Shown here: in pieces, positions 8,658 to 18,100 of the stretch | How the letters are laid out: every line of letters begins with the position of its first letter | Numbering within the stretch: the stretch's first letter is position 1 | DNA from: Pseudomonas sp. GM84 | GTDB lineage: Bacteria > Pseudomonadota > Gammaproteobacteria > Pseudomonadales > Pseudomonadaceae | Reading direction: 5' to 3' | DNA length: 58,000 nt | Assembly: GCF_000282535.1 (NCBI RefSeq) | Contig: NZ_AKJC01000072.1 | Span: forward strand, 1 to 58,000 | The notes under the pieces: generated by a model | The model's input: only the letters and a program-made list of their open reading frames with translations | Told to the model about the DNA's origin: nothing | The model's database searches: none | Made by a program: the position numbers and the translations under genes

Positions 8658-10340
8658 TCAATCGGCCAGGGCGATAGGCCCGATCTCGTCGAACACATCG
8701 CCCGGGCCAGGGTTGTCCGGGTGGGTCTGGCCACCGAAGTGGTTCATGATACCCCACACCGCGTTCAGCGAAGTCTGCACCGCGCCTTCGACCCAGGCCG
8801 GGGTCCACGACACATCGTCGCCGGCGATGAACATGCCACGCTGCTCGGCGGGCATGTCCTGTTGCATGAAGTGCGCGTACATGCGCTGGTTGTAACGGTA
8901 ATGGCCCGGCAGTGCGCCCTTGAAGGCGCCGAGGAAGTGCGGGTCGGCTTCCCAGGAAATGGTGATCGGGTCGCCGATGATATGCCCGGCGATGTCGGTC
9001 TTCGGGTAGATCTTCTTCAGTGCATCCAGGGCCAGCTGCACGCGTTTTTCCACCGGGTGCGGCAGCATCTTCAGGGCGTCGCTCATCCACGCGTAGGACA
9101 GGCAGATCACCCCCGGTTTGTCGTCACCGTTGTCGAACAGGTAGGTGCCGCGGGTCAGGCGGTCTGTGAGGGTCATGCTCATCAGGTCGCGCCCGGTTTG
9201 CGGGTCCTTGTCCTTCCAGAACGGCCGGTCGACCATGACGAACGTCTTCGACGACTGCATGTAGCGGGTACGGTCCAGGGCCATCCACATTTTCTGCGAG
9301 AACAGGGATTCCTCGCAGTCGATCTGGGTGGTCAGCAGCCAGCTCTGGCAGGTGGCAAGGACAGCGCCATAGTGGCGGGTGTCGCCCCAGTTGTCGGTGA
9401 CCGCCAGGCGCCCATCGGCGGCACGGGCGATGCGCTTGACGCCAGTGCGCGGCGCGCCGCCATGCAGCGAACTGAGGCTGGTGCCCTCGGGCCAGTGGCT
9501 GCAACGCTCCGGCACATGGCGCCAGATGCCTTGCGGCACCTGTTCGACGCCACCGACGATCAGGTGCTGGTGATCGTCGCAGTTGGTCATCACCACGCGG
9601 AAGATTTCCAGCATCGAGTTGGGGAAGTCCGAGTCCCAGCCGCCGGTGCCGAAGCCGACCTGGCCGAAGACCTCGCGGTGCTGGAAGCTGAGCTTGGCGA
9701 ACGAGCGCGAAGTGGCGACGAAATCGTAGAAAGTGCGGTCGTCCCAGAGCGGCACCAGCTTGTTCCACAGTGCCTTCAGGCGCGTTACGTCGCGGTCGCG
9801 GATCGCCTGCTGGATCTCGGCGAACTGGCCACCGCTTTCCAGTGCATCGGCCCAGGCGTCGGCCACTTCGTGGAACAGTTCAGGCAGGTCGCTGGCCTTT
9901 TCGGCGTAGTAGGTCTGGCCTTCCAGGTCGATTACCGTGCTGCCCGAAGCAGGGGTCAGCGGGTTGGGGAAGGGCTTGGTCTCCAGACCTAGCTTGTCTA
10001 CGTAGTGATAGAAAGCGGTGGAGGAGACCGGGAAGCGCATGCCGCCGAGTTCGGCGATGATGCCGTCGGTGCCGTTGAAGGCTTGGGAGCGCAGTCTGCC
10101 ACCCAACTTCGACGCCTCGTACACCACCGGTTTCAGGCCCAGCTTCATCAGCTCGTAGGCGGCCACCAGGCCCGCTATGCCAGCACCGACAATGGCAACC
10201 TCTTCACCGTGGCGCTCGGCGGGAATACTGCCCAGGCCGGCAGGGTGCTCAAGCCAGTCGTCGAAGGCGAAAGGGAAGTCCGGGCCGAAGATGGTGATGG
10301 GTTTCTTGCCGTCGGCGGGGTGGCGGTTTTTCTTGTTCAT
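8658..10340 (-). CDS. davB: DavB, lysine 2-monooxygenase (FAD)
   Basis: A 560-residue flavin amine oxidase-family enzyme that oxidatively decarboxylates L-lysine to 5-aminovaleramide. An FAD-binding Rossmann motif GAGIAG (residues 52-57) follows a short N-terminal arm, with the partner acid in VVYEA about 20 residues on. The C-terminal flavin motif region (GMFIAGDDVSWTPAWVEGA) is present. The identification over tryptophan monooxygenase or other amino-acid oxidases rests on the adjacent davA gene and full-length resemblance to P. putida DavB. It starts a two-gene operon, with AAGG upstream of the ATG. Confidence 0.93.
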   Translation of the reverse strand: MNKKNRHPADGKKPITIFGPDFPFAFDDWLEHPAGLGSIPAERHGEEVAIVGAGIAGLVAAYELMKLGLKPVVYEASKLGGRLRSQAFNGTDGIIAELGGMRFPVSSTAFYHYVDKLGLETKPFPNPLTPASGSTVIDLEGQTYYAEKASDLPELFHEVADAWADALESGGQFAEIQQAIRDRDVTRLKALWNKLVPLWDDRTFYDFVATSRSFAKLSFQHREVFGQVGFGTGGWDSDFPNSMLEIFRVVMTNCDDHQHLIVGGVEQVPQGIWRHVPERCSHWPEGTSLSSLHGGAPRTGVKRIARAADGRLAVTDNWGDTRHYGAVLATCQSWLLTTQIDCEESLFSQKMWMALDRTRYMQSSKTFVMVDRPFWKDKDPQTGRDLMSMTLTDRLTRGTYLFDNGDDKPGVICLSYAWMSDALKMLPHPVEKRVQLALDALKKIYPKTDIAGHIIGDPITISWEADPHFLGAFKGALPGHYRYNQRMYAHFMQQDMPAEQRGMFIAGDDVSWTPAWVEGAVQTSLNAVWGIMNHFGGQTHPDNPGPGDVFDEIGPIALAD

Positions 10341-10382
10341 GAAGTGACCTTGCCAGAGCGGCTGCGCGAAGGGCGGAGCCTG

Positions 10383-10388
10383 AGTATA
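10383..10388 (-). promoter_or_regulatory. Possible -10 box of davBA
   Basis: TATACT on the minus strand, about 43 bases before the davB start codon. No consensus -35 box sits 17 bases upstream, which would fit a promoter that needs an activator such as the neighbouring Lrp-family protein. This is inference from a single hexamer. Confidence 0.4.
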
Positions 10389-10519
10389 GGAGATGGCTGG
10401 GGGTCATTTTATGGAGTGGGATGTTCGTAATTAAGATGCAGAGTGATGGCTGAATGTAAGTTGTTTCGTCATAACGACGAAGGCTTGATCGAACTTGACG
10501 ATTCTGCCAGAGAGGCGAG

Positions 10520-10981
10520 CTAGGCCGGCTGGCCGCGATCGACCTTGCTGCTCAGAATGATCGACGTGGTGGTCTTCTCCACGCCCTCGACACTGCCAAT
10601 CTGGTCCAGCAGTTGGTCCAGCTGCTCTGGCGTATCGCTGCGCAACCAGGCCACATAGTCGAACTCGCCACTCACCGCGCACAGCTGCTGCACTTGCCCC
10701 ATGCCACTCAAGCGGCGTACCACTTCCTTGCCGGAACGCGGCTGCACCTTGATCCCGACGTAGGCTTGCAGGCCGCCACCGATCAGGCGCTGGCCCAGGC
10801 GCACGCCGTAGCCGGTGATGACCTTGCCTTTTTCCAGGCGCGCCAGGCGCGAGTTGACGGTGGTGCGGGCGATGCCCAGCTGGCGTGCCAGGGTGGCAAC
10901 GCTCTCGCGGGCGTTGATCTGTAGCAGGGCGATCAACTGGCGGTCGATTTCGTCGAGGGTGATGGGGCGCGAATCCGGCAT
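10520..10981 (-). CDS. Lrp/AsnC family transcriptional regulator next to davBA
   Basis: A 153-residue regulator with an N-terminal helix-turn-helix (LARQLGIARTTVNSRLARLE, about residues 27-46) and a C-terminal ligand-binding RAM/AsnC domain. The best start is the ATG at 10981 (MPDSRPITLDEIDRQ). The frame stays open far upstream but only as a shadow of the divergent gene. It is transcribed toward davB 179 bp away and diverges from an acetyltransferase gene. Members of this family beside amino-acid catabolic genes usually sense that amino acid, so control of davBA by lysine or 5-aminovalerate is a reasonable inference but not shown here. A 21-bp palindrome lies just upstream. Confidence 0.88.
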   Translation of the reverse strand: MPDSRPITLDEIDRQLIALLQINARESVATLARQLGIARTTVNSRLARLEKGKVITGYGVRLGQRLIGGGLQAYVGIKVQPRSGKEVVRRLSGMGQVQQLCAVSGEFDYVAWLRSDTPEQLDQLLDQIGSVEGVEKTTTSIILSSKVDRGQPA

Positions 10982-10998
10982 GGCGAGTCTCTGCAGTG

Positions 10999-11019
10999 GG
11001 CTGGCTAGCCTAGCCAGCC
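10999..11019. promoter_or_regulatory. Palindrome between Lrp-type gene and acetyltransferase gene
   Basis: An inverted repeat with perfect 9-bp arms, GGCTGGCTA (10999-11007) and TAGCCAGCC (11011-11019), around three bases. It lies 18-38 bases upstream of the regulator start codon and 80 bases before the divergent acetyltransferase start. The position suits an operator for autoregulation or divergent control. A leader hairpin is the alternative. Confidence 0.55.
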
Positions 11020-11098
11020 ATAGGGGAGCAGGGCAAGGGCGAGTGCATAACGGCCATTTATGCGGCATCATAATGAACCGTTTCAGTGGAGGCCCGGT

Positions 11099-11650
11099 GT
11101 GAAGTTCGCCGACCTGCTCGAATGTTGGAGGATGGAAGTCTCCAACAAGAAAGGGCCCGGACGCCGCATCAGCCTGTTGTTCAATGTTCTGCGACGTGTA
11201 CGCAAGGACAATAAACTTCGCTATCTCTTCGCTTTCCGCCTGGCGCAGTACCTCGACGCCCGCGGCGGACTGGCCCGGCGCCACGCCCGGCGCATGCAGC
11301 AGCGCTTGAACCTGAAGTACGCCGTGGACATCGACATTGGCGCGCAGATCGCACCCGGCCTGCGCATCGCCCACTTGCCCGGCGTGGTGATTACCCGGCA
11401 CGTGACCATTGGCCGCAATTTCTTCGTCCGCCAGAACTGCTCGATCGGGATCAAGACCCTTGGCCTGGAACACTACGCGCTGCACATAGGCGACAACGTC
11501 AGCCTGGGGGCCAACAGCTGCATCATCGCCGATCACATCAGCATCGGGGACAATGTGGTCATCGGCGCCATGTCGCTGGTAACCCGTGACATCCCAGCCA
11601 ACAGCACGTTCTACAACCCTCGGCAAACCTCGCTGCGCAGCAAAGAGTAG
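11099..11650 (+). CDS. Hexapeptide-repeat acetyltransferase (serine acetyltransferase-like)
   Basis: A 183-residue protein with an N-terminal helical part (to about residue 70) and a left-handed beta-helix built from hexapeptide repeats (VDIDIGAQIAPGLRIAHL, ITRHVTIGRNFFV, LHIGDNVSLGANSCII, ISIGDNVVIGAMSLV). The GTG at 11099 is the chosen start, with GGAGG 6 bases upstream. An ATG 13 codons earlier has no ribosome-binding site. It resembles serine O-acetyltransferases and surface-polysaccharide acetyltransferases, but it is short for CysE and stands alone, not in a cysteine or capsule operon. The acceptor is therefore unknown. It ends at a strong terminator. Confidence 0.82.
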   Translation: MKFADLLECWRMEVSNKKGPGRRISLLFNVLRRVRKDNKLRYLFAFRLAQYLDARGGLARRHARRMQQRLNLKYAVDIDIGAQIAPGLRIAHLPGVVITRHVTIGRNFFVRQNCSIGIKTLGLEHYALHIGDNVSLGANSCIIADHISIGDNVVIGAMSLVTRDIPANSTFYNPRQTSLRSKE

Positions 11651-11667
11651 ATCTGGGCGGAACATGG

Positions 11668-11693
11668 AAAAGCCGCGCATTCGCGCGGCTTTG
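11668..11693. terminator. Bidirectional terminator
   Basis: A perfect 8-bp stem, AGCCGCGC (11671-11678) and GCGCGGCT (11683-11690), with loop ATTC. It is flanked by AAAA on the left and TTT on the right. It can therefore end the acetyltransferase transcript on the plus strand and the restriction-modification gene transcript on the minus strand. Confidence 0.85.
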
Positions 11694-11710
11694 TCATGTG
11701 CAAGGCTTCC

Positions 11711-14593
11711 TTAATCGAGTGCCCCTGACAGTACGACCGCTTTCTCGCTGTCGGTCAGGCCATAGGCATTGAAGACGGCGTCATCCAGGGATGTCTCAAG
11801 CCGTTCAATGTCCGCGAGAAGCAGGTTTCGCTCCTGCTCAAGCTTCGATTCCTTGAATCTGGCGCGCTTGGAAGTAATCTTTTCATAGACAGAGATGATC
11901 GGTGAAGTCGATTCCGGAATGGGGAAATCGGCAAGATTCTTTTTCGTGTACCAAGGGTGCAGACGATCATAGATCGCATATTTTGTGCGGATGTACCACG
12001 CGCCAAACGTACTCCCTGCCAGGCCGGCAAGCAGCTTCAGATCGTCTGCCGAACTGTTTTTGGAAATAGCGATATACAGTGCCTGATCTACAGCAGCAGG
12101 CTCTTCGATAATGGCGCACGATAGCCTTCTGCCCAGCGTCTTCCTGAGAACGACTTTGGGCGCTCTCATGAACCGCTCTGGACGCGGCTCGGCCAGCCAA
12201 TCGCCGTATGAAATGAAGCTTCCGCTGTAGCAATAATCAAAAAAACCGACATCCCGACCGCGAATTTCAGGCAGGTAGGTGTCGTTAAGTTTTTCTTCGG
12301 AATGATAAGAGCGTTTATCTTTATCAGCTTTTGTTTGGGGACCGTCTTGATAGGCGGATTTTCCATAACCGTCTGTGCGGTAAGCGTGCAGGCCGCGGTT
12401 GATATCATACCGCTCGCTGGCGGGAGAGAACGTGTCCACCTTGGCTATGATTTTCTCGTCCGCTTCGGTGTACCGGGGGTCAATGATGCCTCGCGCGATG
12501 ACCTTCGAGGTATCAAGTACAGCGTAGTCAGTGAATACGCCGGGTGCCGATGATCGAACGACTGAAATTGAATTGCTCTGGGTCGGAGAGCCGATGAAGA
12601 TTGTGTTCTCGATGCTGGCTGACTTGAAGACCAGATAGTCGAAGAACACCAGCGTGTTGACGCCGTTGACTTCAACCATGAGCTTGCGAAGGTTGCTAAA
12701 GTTCGAGGAGTTTAGCCACGAGTCTGGGACGATGTAAGAGATGACACCGTTATCTTTGACAAGCGTGTAGGATTTCTCGATAAAGTACTGATAGAAGTCG
12801 GTTTGATATTGAGAGTATTTATAGTGTTCTGAAAAGTATTTCTTGTTCTCGCCGGCAGACGAGTAAAGGTACGGCGGGTTTCCGATTAGAATATCGAATT
12901 TCCCTTTGAATCCTTTGAAGAACTCCCTGTCCCAGTTGAACGTGTTGACTGACAGTCGTTCGTCCAGTGACAAGCTGTCGGCGTCGAACAGCTCGTAGAA
13001 GTCGTCACCGATAAGAGAATTTCCGCACTTTATGTTTTTCCCGAGGTCGGGAAGTACGCGCATTTTGAAAAGATCCATCTGGCTGGAAACGACGTCGCCG
13101 TTCTCACCTTCAAGCACCTTCAGCAGGAGAGACAGCTTGGTGACCTCCACTGCCTGTGGGTCAATGTCCACGCCAAAGATATGACTGGTCAGGATGCGTC
13201 TTTTTTCCGCAATGGTGAGGCGCCACTCACCGCCCGCCGCATAGTAGAGTTTAGGATCCCTGCCTTTGGCGTGTTTTTCTGCGTTTTCTTCTACATATTT
13301 CGTGCAGTACCAATTCAACAGGTACTGGTAGGCGACGATGAGAAAGGAGCCAGAGCCACACGCAGGGTCGATGATCCGTAAGGGCGCGGAATCCTTGACT
13401 CTCGCATCATTGCCAGACACCTGGTTGGGGGTGCGACCGCTTACCCATTTTCCAATGGTGTTTTCGACGATGAACTCGGCAATGTACGAGGGGGTGTAAT
13501 AGACCCCGCCGGCCTTTTTGACTTCCGGTTTTTCCGTGATCGTAATGGCGTTCTTGCTATGGCTTATTACCTTGCCAAGGAATTGCTCATACACTTGCCC
13601 AAGGATGTCCGCAGACAAAACGCTGAACACATAAGGGCTGTCGGGGTAGTAAAGTCCTTTGATGATTTCATGCAGGACTTTGTCATCAATCTTCAGGTCA
13701 AGCGTGAAGTTATCGAGTGTTTCCTGGGATCCGTCTGCTTCATCAAAGTGAAAGAGGCCAGAGTTGTAACGAGCGTCCGCTTTGCGAAAAAGCTCACAGA
13801 GCGCGGCGTAGATGTTCTTGGTGCCCTTGAGATTTCCGAGGGTTCCGTAAGGCTCGATGCCGCGGTCTTCAGCGATCCGCAGGAAGACGATTCGATCTAT
13901 CGTTCGCTGGACGGCGGTATTGAGCTCTCGAATGCTGAGCGTCTTGTTCCTCAGAAAGATGTTTTTGGCCAAGGCTTCTCGCCATGACTCGATATCATCC
14001 AGGAACGCATCATCGACCTGTGCCGTGCCTCTTTTCTTGCGGGCGTCGTTGGAGAATTTATCGAAAGACCCTCTGAGAACGGACTCTTTGGACAGGATGG
14101 AATAGATCTCGTCCCAGTGCTCTACGTAGTCTTTGAAGTGGTAGATCTTGACGCGTGCCTTGCTTGCCTTGTCCGAGGGCTCCGGCTTGATGCGGCAATC
14201 GTAAATGGCAAGGTCTTCAAAGTTGGACAGTACCGATAGAGAAAGCTTGGCGCTCCAACCGTAACGCCTGAGCTGGTAGGCTGAGGGTATGTCGTCTGTG
14301 ACCGGGACTGCAGGCTTCTTCGCTTCGAGAAAGAATTTTCTCGCGCCTCCAATTCTAAACGAGTAATCGGGGGCCTTGGTTCTTCCGCCTATTTTTACCG
14401 CGTCTTCATGAACGACATCCTTGTAAAGCTCGGCGTACTCGTTCTTGTTGCTGACATCCCAACCCAGAAGCTCGAACAGCGGATTGATGAACTGGATTCT
14501 TGCCTGTGTTTCATTGAATTTGCCTGAGCGGTATTCCGTTCTGTTTTCTTCATACAGTGAAACCAGTTCTCTCAGCTTTTCGGGTACGGCCAT
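11711..14593 (-). CDS. Single-chain restriction-modification enzyme (type IIG / Eco57I-like)
   Basis: A 960-residue fusion of nuclease, methylase and specificity parts. The N-terminus has an HsdR_N-like PD-(D/E)xK nuclease site: Asp76 in KAPDYSF, then Glu90 and Lys92 in FFLEAKKP. A gamma-class N6-adenine methyltransferase follows, with the SAM motif DPACGSGSFL (about residues 407-416) and the catalytic motif NPPY (about 571-574). The last third resembles a TaqI-type target-recognition domain. Such enzymes both methylate and cut DNA from one chain, and no separate S, R or M gene is nearby. The gene is clearly AT-richer than its neighbours in bases and codon choice, and it sits beside a tRNA gene among core genes, which points to horizontal gain. 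All catalytic motifs look intact. The recognition site cannot be read from sequence. Confidence 0.9.
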   Translation of the reverse strand: MAVPEKLRELVSLYEENRTEYRSGKFNETQARIQFINPLFELLGWDVSNKNEYAELYKDVVHEDAVKIGGRTKAPDYSFRIGGARKFFLEAKKPAVPVTDDIPSAYQLRRYGWSAKLSLSVLSNFEDLAIYDCRIKPEPSDKASKARVKIYHFKDYVEHWDEIYSILSKESVLRGSFDKFSNDARKKRGTAQVDDAFLDDIESWREALAKNIFLRNKTLSIRELNTAVQRTIDRIVFLRIAEDRGIEPYGTLGNLKGTKNIYAALCELFRKADARYNSGLFHFDEADGSQETLDNFTLDLKIDDKVLHEIIKGLYYPDSPYVFSVLSADILGQVYEQFLGKVISHSKNAITITEKPEVKKAGGVYYTPSYIAEFIVENTIGKWVSGRTPNQVSGNDARVKDSAPLRIIDPACGSGSFLIVAYQYLLNWYCTKYVEENAEKHAKGRDPKLYYAAGGEWRLTIAEKRRILTSHIFGVDIDPQAVEVTKLSLLLKVLEGENGDVVSSQMDLFKMRVLPDLGKNIKCGNSLIGDDFYELFDADSLSLDERLSVNTFNWDREFFKGFKGKFDILIGNPPYLYSSAGENKKYFSEHYKYSQYQTDFYQYFIEKSYTLVKDNGVISYIVPDSWLNSSNFSNLRKLMVEVNGVNTLVFFDYLVFKSASIENTIFIGSPTQSNSISVVRSSAPGVFTDYAVLDTSKVIARGIIDPRYTEADEKIIAKVDTFSPASERYDINRGLHAYRTDGYGKSAYQDGPQTKADKDKRSYHSEEKLNDTYLPEIRGRDVGFFDYCYSGSFISYGDWLAEPRPERFMRAPKVVLRKTLGRRLSCAIIEEPAAVDQALYIAISKNSSADDLKLLAGLAGSTFGAWYIRTKYAIYDRLHPWYTKKNLADFPIPESTSPIISVYEKITSKRARFKESKLEQERNLLLADIERLETSLDDAVFNAYGLTDSEKAVVLSGALD

Positions 14594-15028
14594 GTCAGGT
14601 TTCTTCCTTAACGCGTTGGCGGTCCTCGGTTGCTTTTGTTCCCGAGGTCGCCTTGATGTGTTCGAGATAGACTCAGCTACTTCAGGAATGATGGGCAGGT
14701 GCTCTTAAGGCGACTGCCAGCGCTGCACCATTATTGTCCAGGACACGACCTGATCGAAACTGGATTTCCAGCTTGGCGAGCAAGAGGGGGCTGCGTTTGG
14801 GCTGTCGTGCACCCGGCCGGGCGTACAAGTGTGACCTGGCAAATTTTTGCGAGTTTGTCGGACTGGCCTGGGTGTGAGCGTCTGGTACGCGGGGCGCTCA
14901 GCGGAGGGGGCGGGAGCAGGGCATCAAGCGCCTGAAGGCGCATGGCCAGGGAGGCAAGCTGCGCTATCGAGCGCTGAATCTGATGAGGCAATCTCGAAAC
15001 TGCAGCAGCGCTGCAGCTCCTGATTTGA
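14594..15028. other. Non-coding stretch between restriction gene and tRNA-Ile
   Basis: About 435 bp with no convincing gene. Nearest the restriction gene (14594-14700) it carries AAGGAAG as ribosome-binding site and an imperfect hairpin at 14618-14652 (arms CCTCGG and CCGAGG plus outer pairs) that would lie in the 5' leader. The remainder up to the tRNA is GC-rich. A 103-codon open frame at 14731-15042 runs into the tRNA gene and shows no family features. No second copy of the tRNA 3' end was found on the far side of the restriction gene. Confidence 0.6.
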
Positions 15029-15105
15029 TGGTGGGCCCACACGGACTCGAACCGTGGACCAAAGGATTATGAGTCCTCTGCTCTAACCGACTGAGCTATA
15101 GGCCC
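15029..15105 (-). tRNA. tRNA-Ile2 (anticodon CAU)
   Basis: A complete 77-base cloverleaf with encoded CCA. The acceptor stem is GGGCCTA with TGGGCCC, and the anticodon loop is CTCATAA, giving anticodon CAT. Elongator tRNA-Met and the lysidine-modified tRNA-Ile2 share this anticodon. Here pairs 4 and 5 of the acceptor stem are C4-G69 and C5-G68, as in E. coli tRNA-Ile2 recognised by TilS, and unlike E. coli elongator tRNA-Met. It lies 16 bp after the rmcA-like gene on the same strand and could be cut from that transcript. Confidence 0.9.
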
Positions 15106-15121
15106 TCAGTAAGCGCCCGGA

Positions 15122-18100
15122 TTATAACGAGGGTTTCGAAAGCGTGCCATCCGAAAGATCGGATAGTGCTATGCGAAGAAAGGTAGCGGCAAATTCCTCC
15201 GGCGGCAGCGGCAGGCTGACGATGTACCCCTGGATCTGCTCGCACCCTTCGGCAGCCAGGAACCGTTGCTGCGCCTGGTTTTCCACCCCCTCGGCAATGA
15301 TGGTCAATTGCATGCTGCGGCCTAGGGCGATGATCGCGCGGGCAATGGCGGCATCGTGTGGATCATCGGGAAGCCCGCGAATGAACGACTTGTCGATCTT
15401 GAGGATGTCCAGCGGCAGGCGCTTGAGATAGCTGAGCGACGAGTATCCGGTGCCGAAGTCGTCGATGGCCAACTGCACGCCCAGCTGCTTGAGCTGGTGC
15501 AGCACGGCCAGGGCTTCCTCGGCCTGGCTCATGATGAAGTTCTCGGTGATCTCGAGTTGCAGGTCGCCAGCCTTGAGCTGGTAAGTCTTGAGCAACTGCT
15601 CGATGCGTTTGGCCAGGCCGCCGTGGCGCAGTTGCGCCCCGGCAAGGTTGATCGACAGCGGACCGAAGGCCTGGTAGTCCATCTTCCAGTGATGTATCTG
15701 TCGACAGGCCTGCTCCAGTACCCAATCGCCAATTTGCAGAATGGTGCCGTTTTCTTCGGCGAGATGAATGAAATGCTCTGGCGGCACCTCGCCGAAGGTT
15801 GGATGACTCCAGCGGATCAGCGCTTCGGCGCCGACCAGGGCCTGGGTCTTGAGGCTGAGCTTGGGCTGATAGCTCAAGCTCATTTCGTTGCGCTCGATGG
15901 CCCGGCGCAATTCGTGCTCCAGGGCAATGCGTTCACTGGCCTGGGCGGTGAGGTCGCGGGTGTAGGCTTCGACGCGGTTGCGGCCTTTGGCCTTGGAGCG
16001 GTACATGGCGGCGTCGGCGTTGCGGATCAGCGTGGCGACGTCGGTGCCGTCCTGCGGGTAGAGGCTGATGCCGATGCTGGCGCTGGTGAAGAACTCGTGC
16101 TCGCCGGCCTGAAAGGGTGCGCTGAAGCAGGCCAGCAGCTTGTTGGCGATGGCGCTGGCATCGCTGGGCCTGTGCAGGCCAGGCAGCAGGATGATGAACT
16201 CGTCGCCGCCCAGGCGGGCCACGGTGTCGACGTCGCGCACCTGCTCCTTGAGGCGCTGCGCGATGCCTTTGAGCAGCAGGTCGCCGACGGGATGACCGAG
16301 GCTGTCGTTGATGTGCTTGAAGCGGTCGAGGTCGAGGAACAGCACGGCGCCCTGGCGGTTGGAGGTCTGCGAACAGGTGAGCACGGCCTGCAGGCGGTTC
16401 TCGAACAGGGCGCGGTTGGGCAAGCCTGTGAGCGGGTCGTGGTGGGCTTGGTAGTCGAGCTTGGCCTGGGCGTGCTTGAGGCTGGAAATATCGGCGAACA
16501 CGGCGACGAAGTGAGTGATTGCGCGCTCGTTGTTGCGCACGGCGCTGATGGTCAGCCAGCTAGGGTACAACTCGCCATTCTTGCGTTTGTTGTAGATCTC
16601 GCCCTGCCAGTGCCCCTCGGCGGTGAGCTGGTGCCACATGGCGGCATAGAAGGCGCTGTCATGCTGGCCGGAAGAGATTAGACGCGGGGTCTGCCCGAGT
16701 GCCTCGATTTCGCTGTAGCCGGTGATTTCGCTGAACGCGCGGTTGACGGCGCTGATGCGCTGGTCGATGTCGGTGATCAGCACGCCTTCGGCCGTGTTTT
16801 CGAACACGGTGGCGGCCAGCTGCAACTTCTCTTGCATCAGGTGGCGCTCGGTAATGTCGCGGGCGATGGTCAGCATGCAGTCGACCCCGCCAATCGGAAG
16901 CGGCCTTGCGGACAGCTCGCACAGGCGAATCTGCCCGTCGCTACGGCGGATATGGCAGCTGAAATCGCGCACGAAGCCATCGCGGGCCAGTTGGTCGATC
17001 ATGCGCTTGCGTTCATTGAGGTCGACCCAGATCCCCAGGTCGAAAGATGTCTGGTCGATCGAGGGATTGAGTTCATAGCCGGTCAGGCGGCAGAAGCCTT
17101 CGTTGACCTCGACCAGCAGGCCATCGCTCTGACGCGACAGCAACAGGCCGTCGGGAGAGGCATGGAAAGCCTTGGCGAACTTCTCTTCGGAAATTTGCAA
17201 TTGTTGCTGGGTTTCTTTCAGCTGACTGATGTCACGCACCGCCACGACGAAGGCCAGGGTGCCGTCCAGTTCGAAGGTTTCTGCAGACGTCAGGCCGATG
17301 AACAGCTGGCCATTGCTGCGGCGGTAGCTCATTTCCAGATTGCGGATGCCGCCCTGATGCAGGCGCTCGAGCAGATGCGGGCCGGCGCCTCGCTCGCCCC
17401 AGAGGTCCAGCTCGGTCGCGGTACGGCCTATGACCTGGCCTGGGCTAAGGCCGATCTGTTCTTCGAAGGCTTCGTTGACCTCCAGCAGGCAGCCGTCGCT
17501 ATGGCGGGCGATCAGCAGAATATCGGGGCATTGCTGGAACACCGAGGCGAACTTCTGCTCGGACAGGCGCAGGGCGTCCTCGGTGCGCTTGGTTTCGCTG
17601 ATATCGATCATCAGCCCGCGCATCACCGGCCGGTGGCCGTGTTCGATCATGCTGACGATATTGCGCACCCAAAGGGCCTGGCCGTCGGCGCCAATCACCC
17701 GGTAATCGAGGCTGTGGTCGCGCCCGGCAGCCGTTTCGCTTTCGCAGAAGGCCTGGGCCCACAGCGCGTCCTCGGGGTGCAGGATGCTGCGCCAGAAGCC
17801 GGCTTTGAGCCAATCGTGCAAGGGATAGCCGAGCAAGTCTTCGGCATGGGGCGACACGTAGCTGTAGGTGAAATCGTTGGCGTCGGCTTCCCAGGCGATC
17901 GCCGACAGGCTCTCGATCAGGCCCCGGTAGTGGTATTCGCTGCTGCGCAGCTCCTGTTCCAGCGCGATGCGCCGGGAAATCTCCGAGCTGAGCCGGCGGT
18001 TGATGCGGATAACCACGGCCAGGATGGCCACCAGCAGCAGGACGGCGGGCAGGCCGTACATCAGCACGTCGCGCCAGAAGCTGCGCTGGTCTACCACGTT

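Noticed and set aside
8644..9090. N-terminal extension of davA by about 149 codons
   Set aside because: It is an out-of-frame shadow of davB. AAGGAGG sits right before the ATG at 8643, and the normal nitrilase N-terminus begins there.
10982..11680. N-terminal extension of the Lrp-type regulator to 386 residues
   Set aside because: The extension is antisense to the divergent acetyltransferase gene, and the helix-turn-helix domain begins at the later ATG.
11640..11710. Search for a second copy of the tRNA-Ile2 3' end as an attachment site on the far side of the restriction gene
   Set aside because: No stretch resembling the tRNA 3' end was seen there, and no integrase gene is present, so site-specific integration into the tRNA is not supported.
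14731..15042. A 103-codon open frame between the restriction gene and the tRNA
   Set aside because: It begins inside the tRNA gene, has no ribosome-binding site, is rich in Pro/Arg/Ser in the way of GC-rich shadow frames, and shows no family motif.
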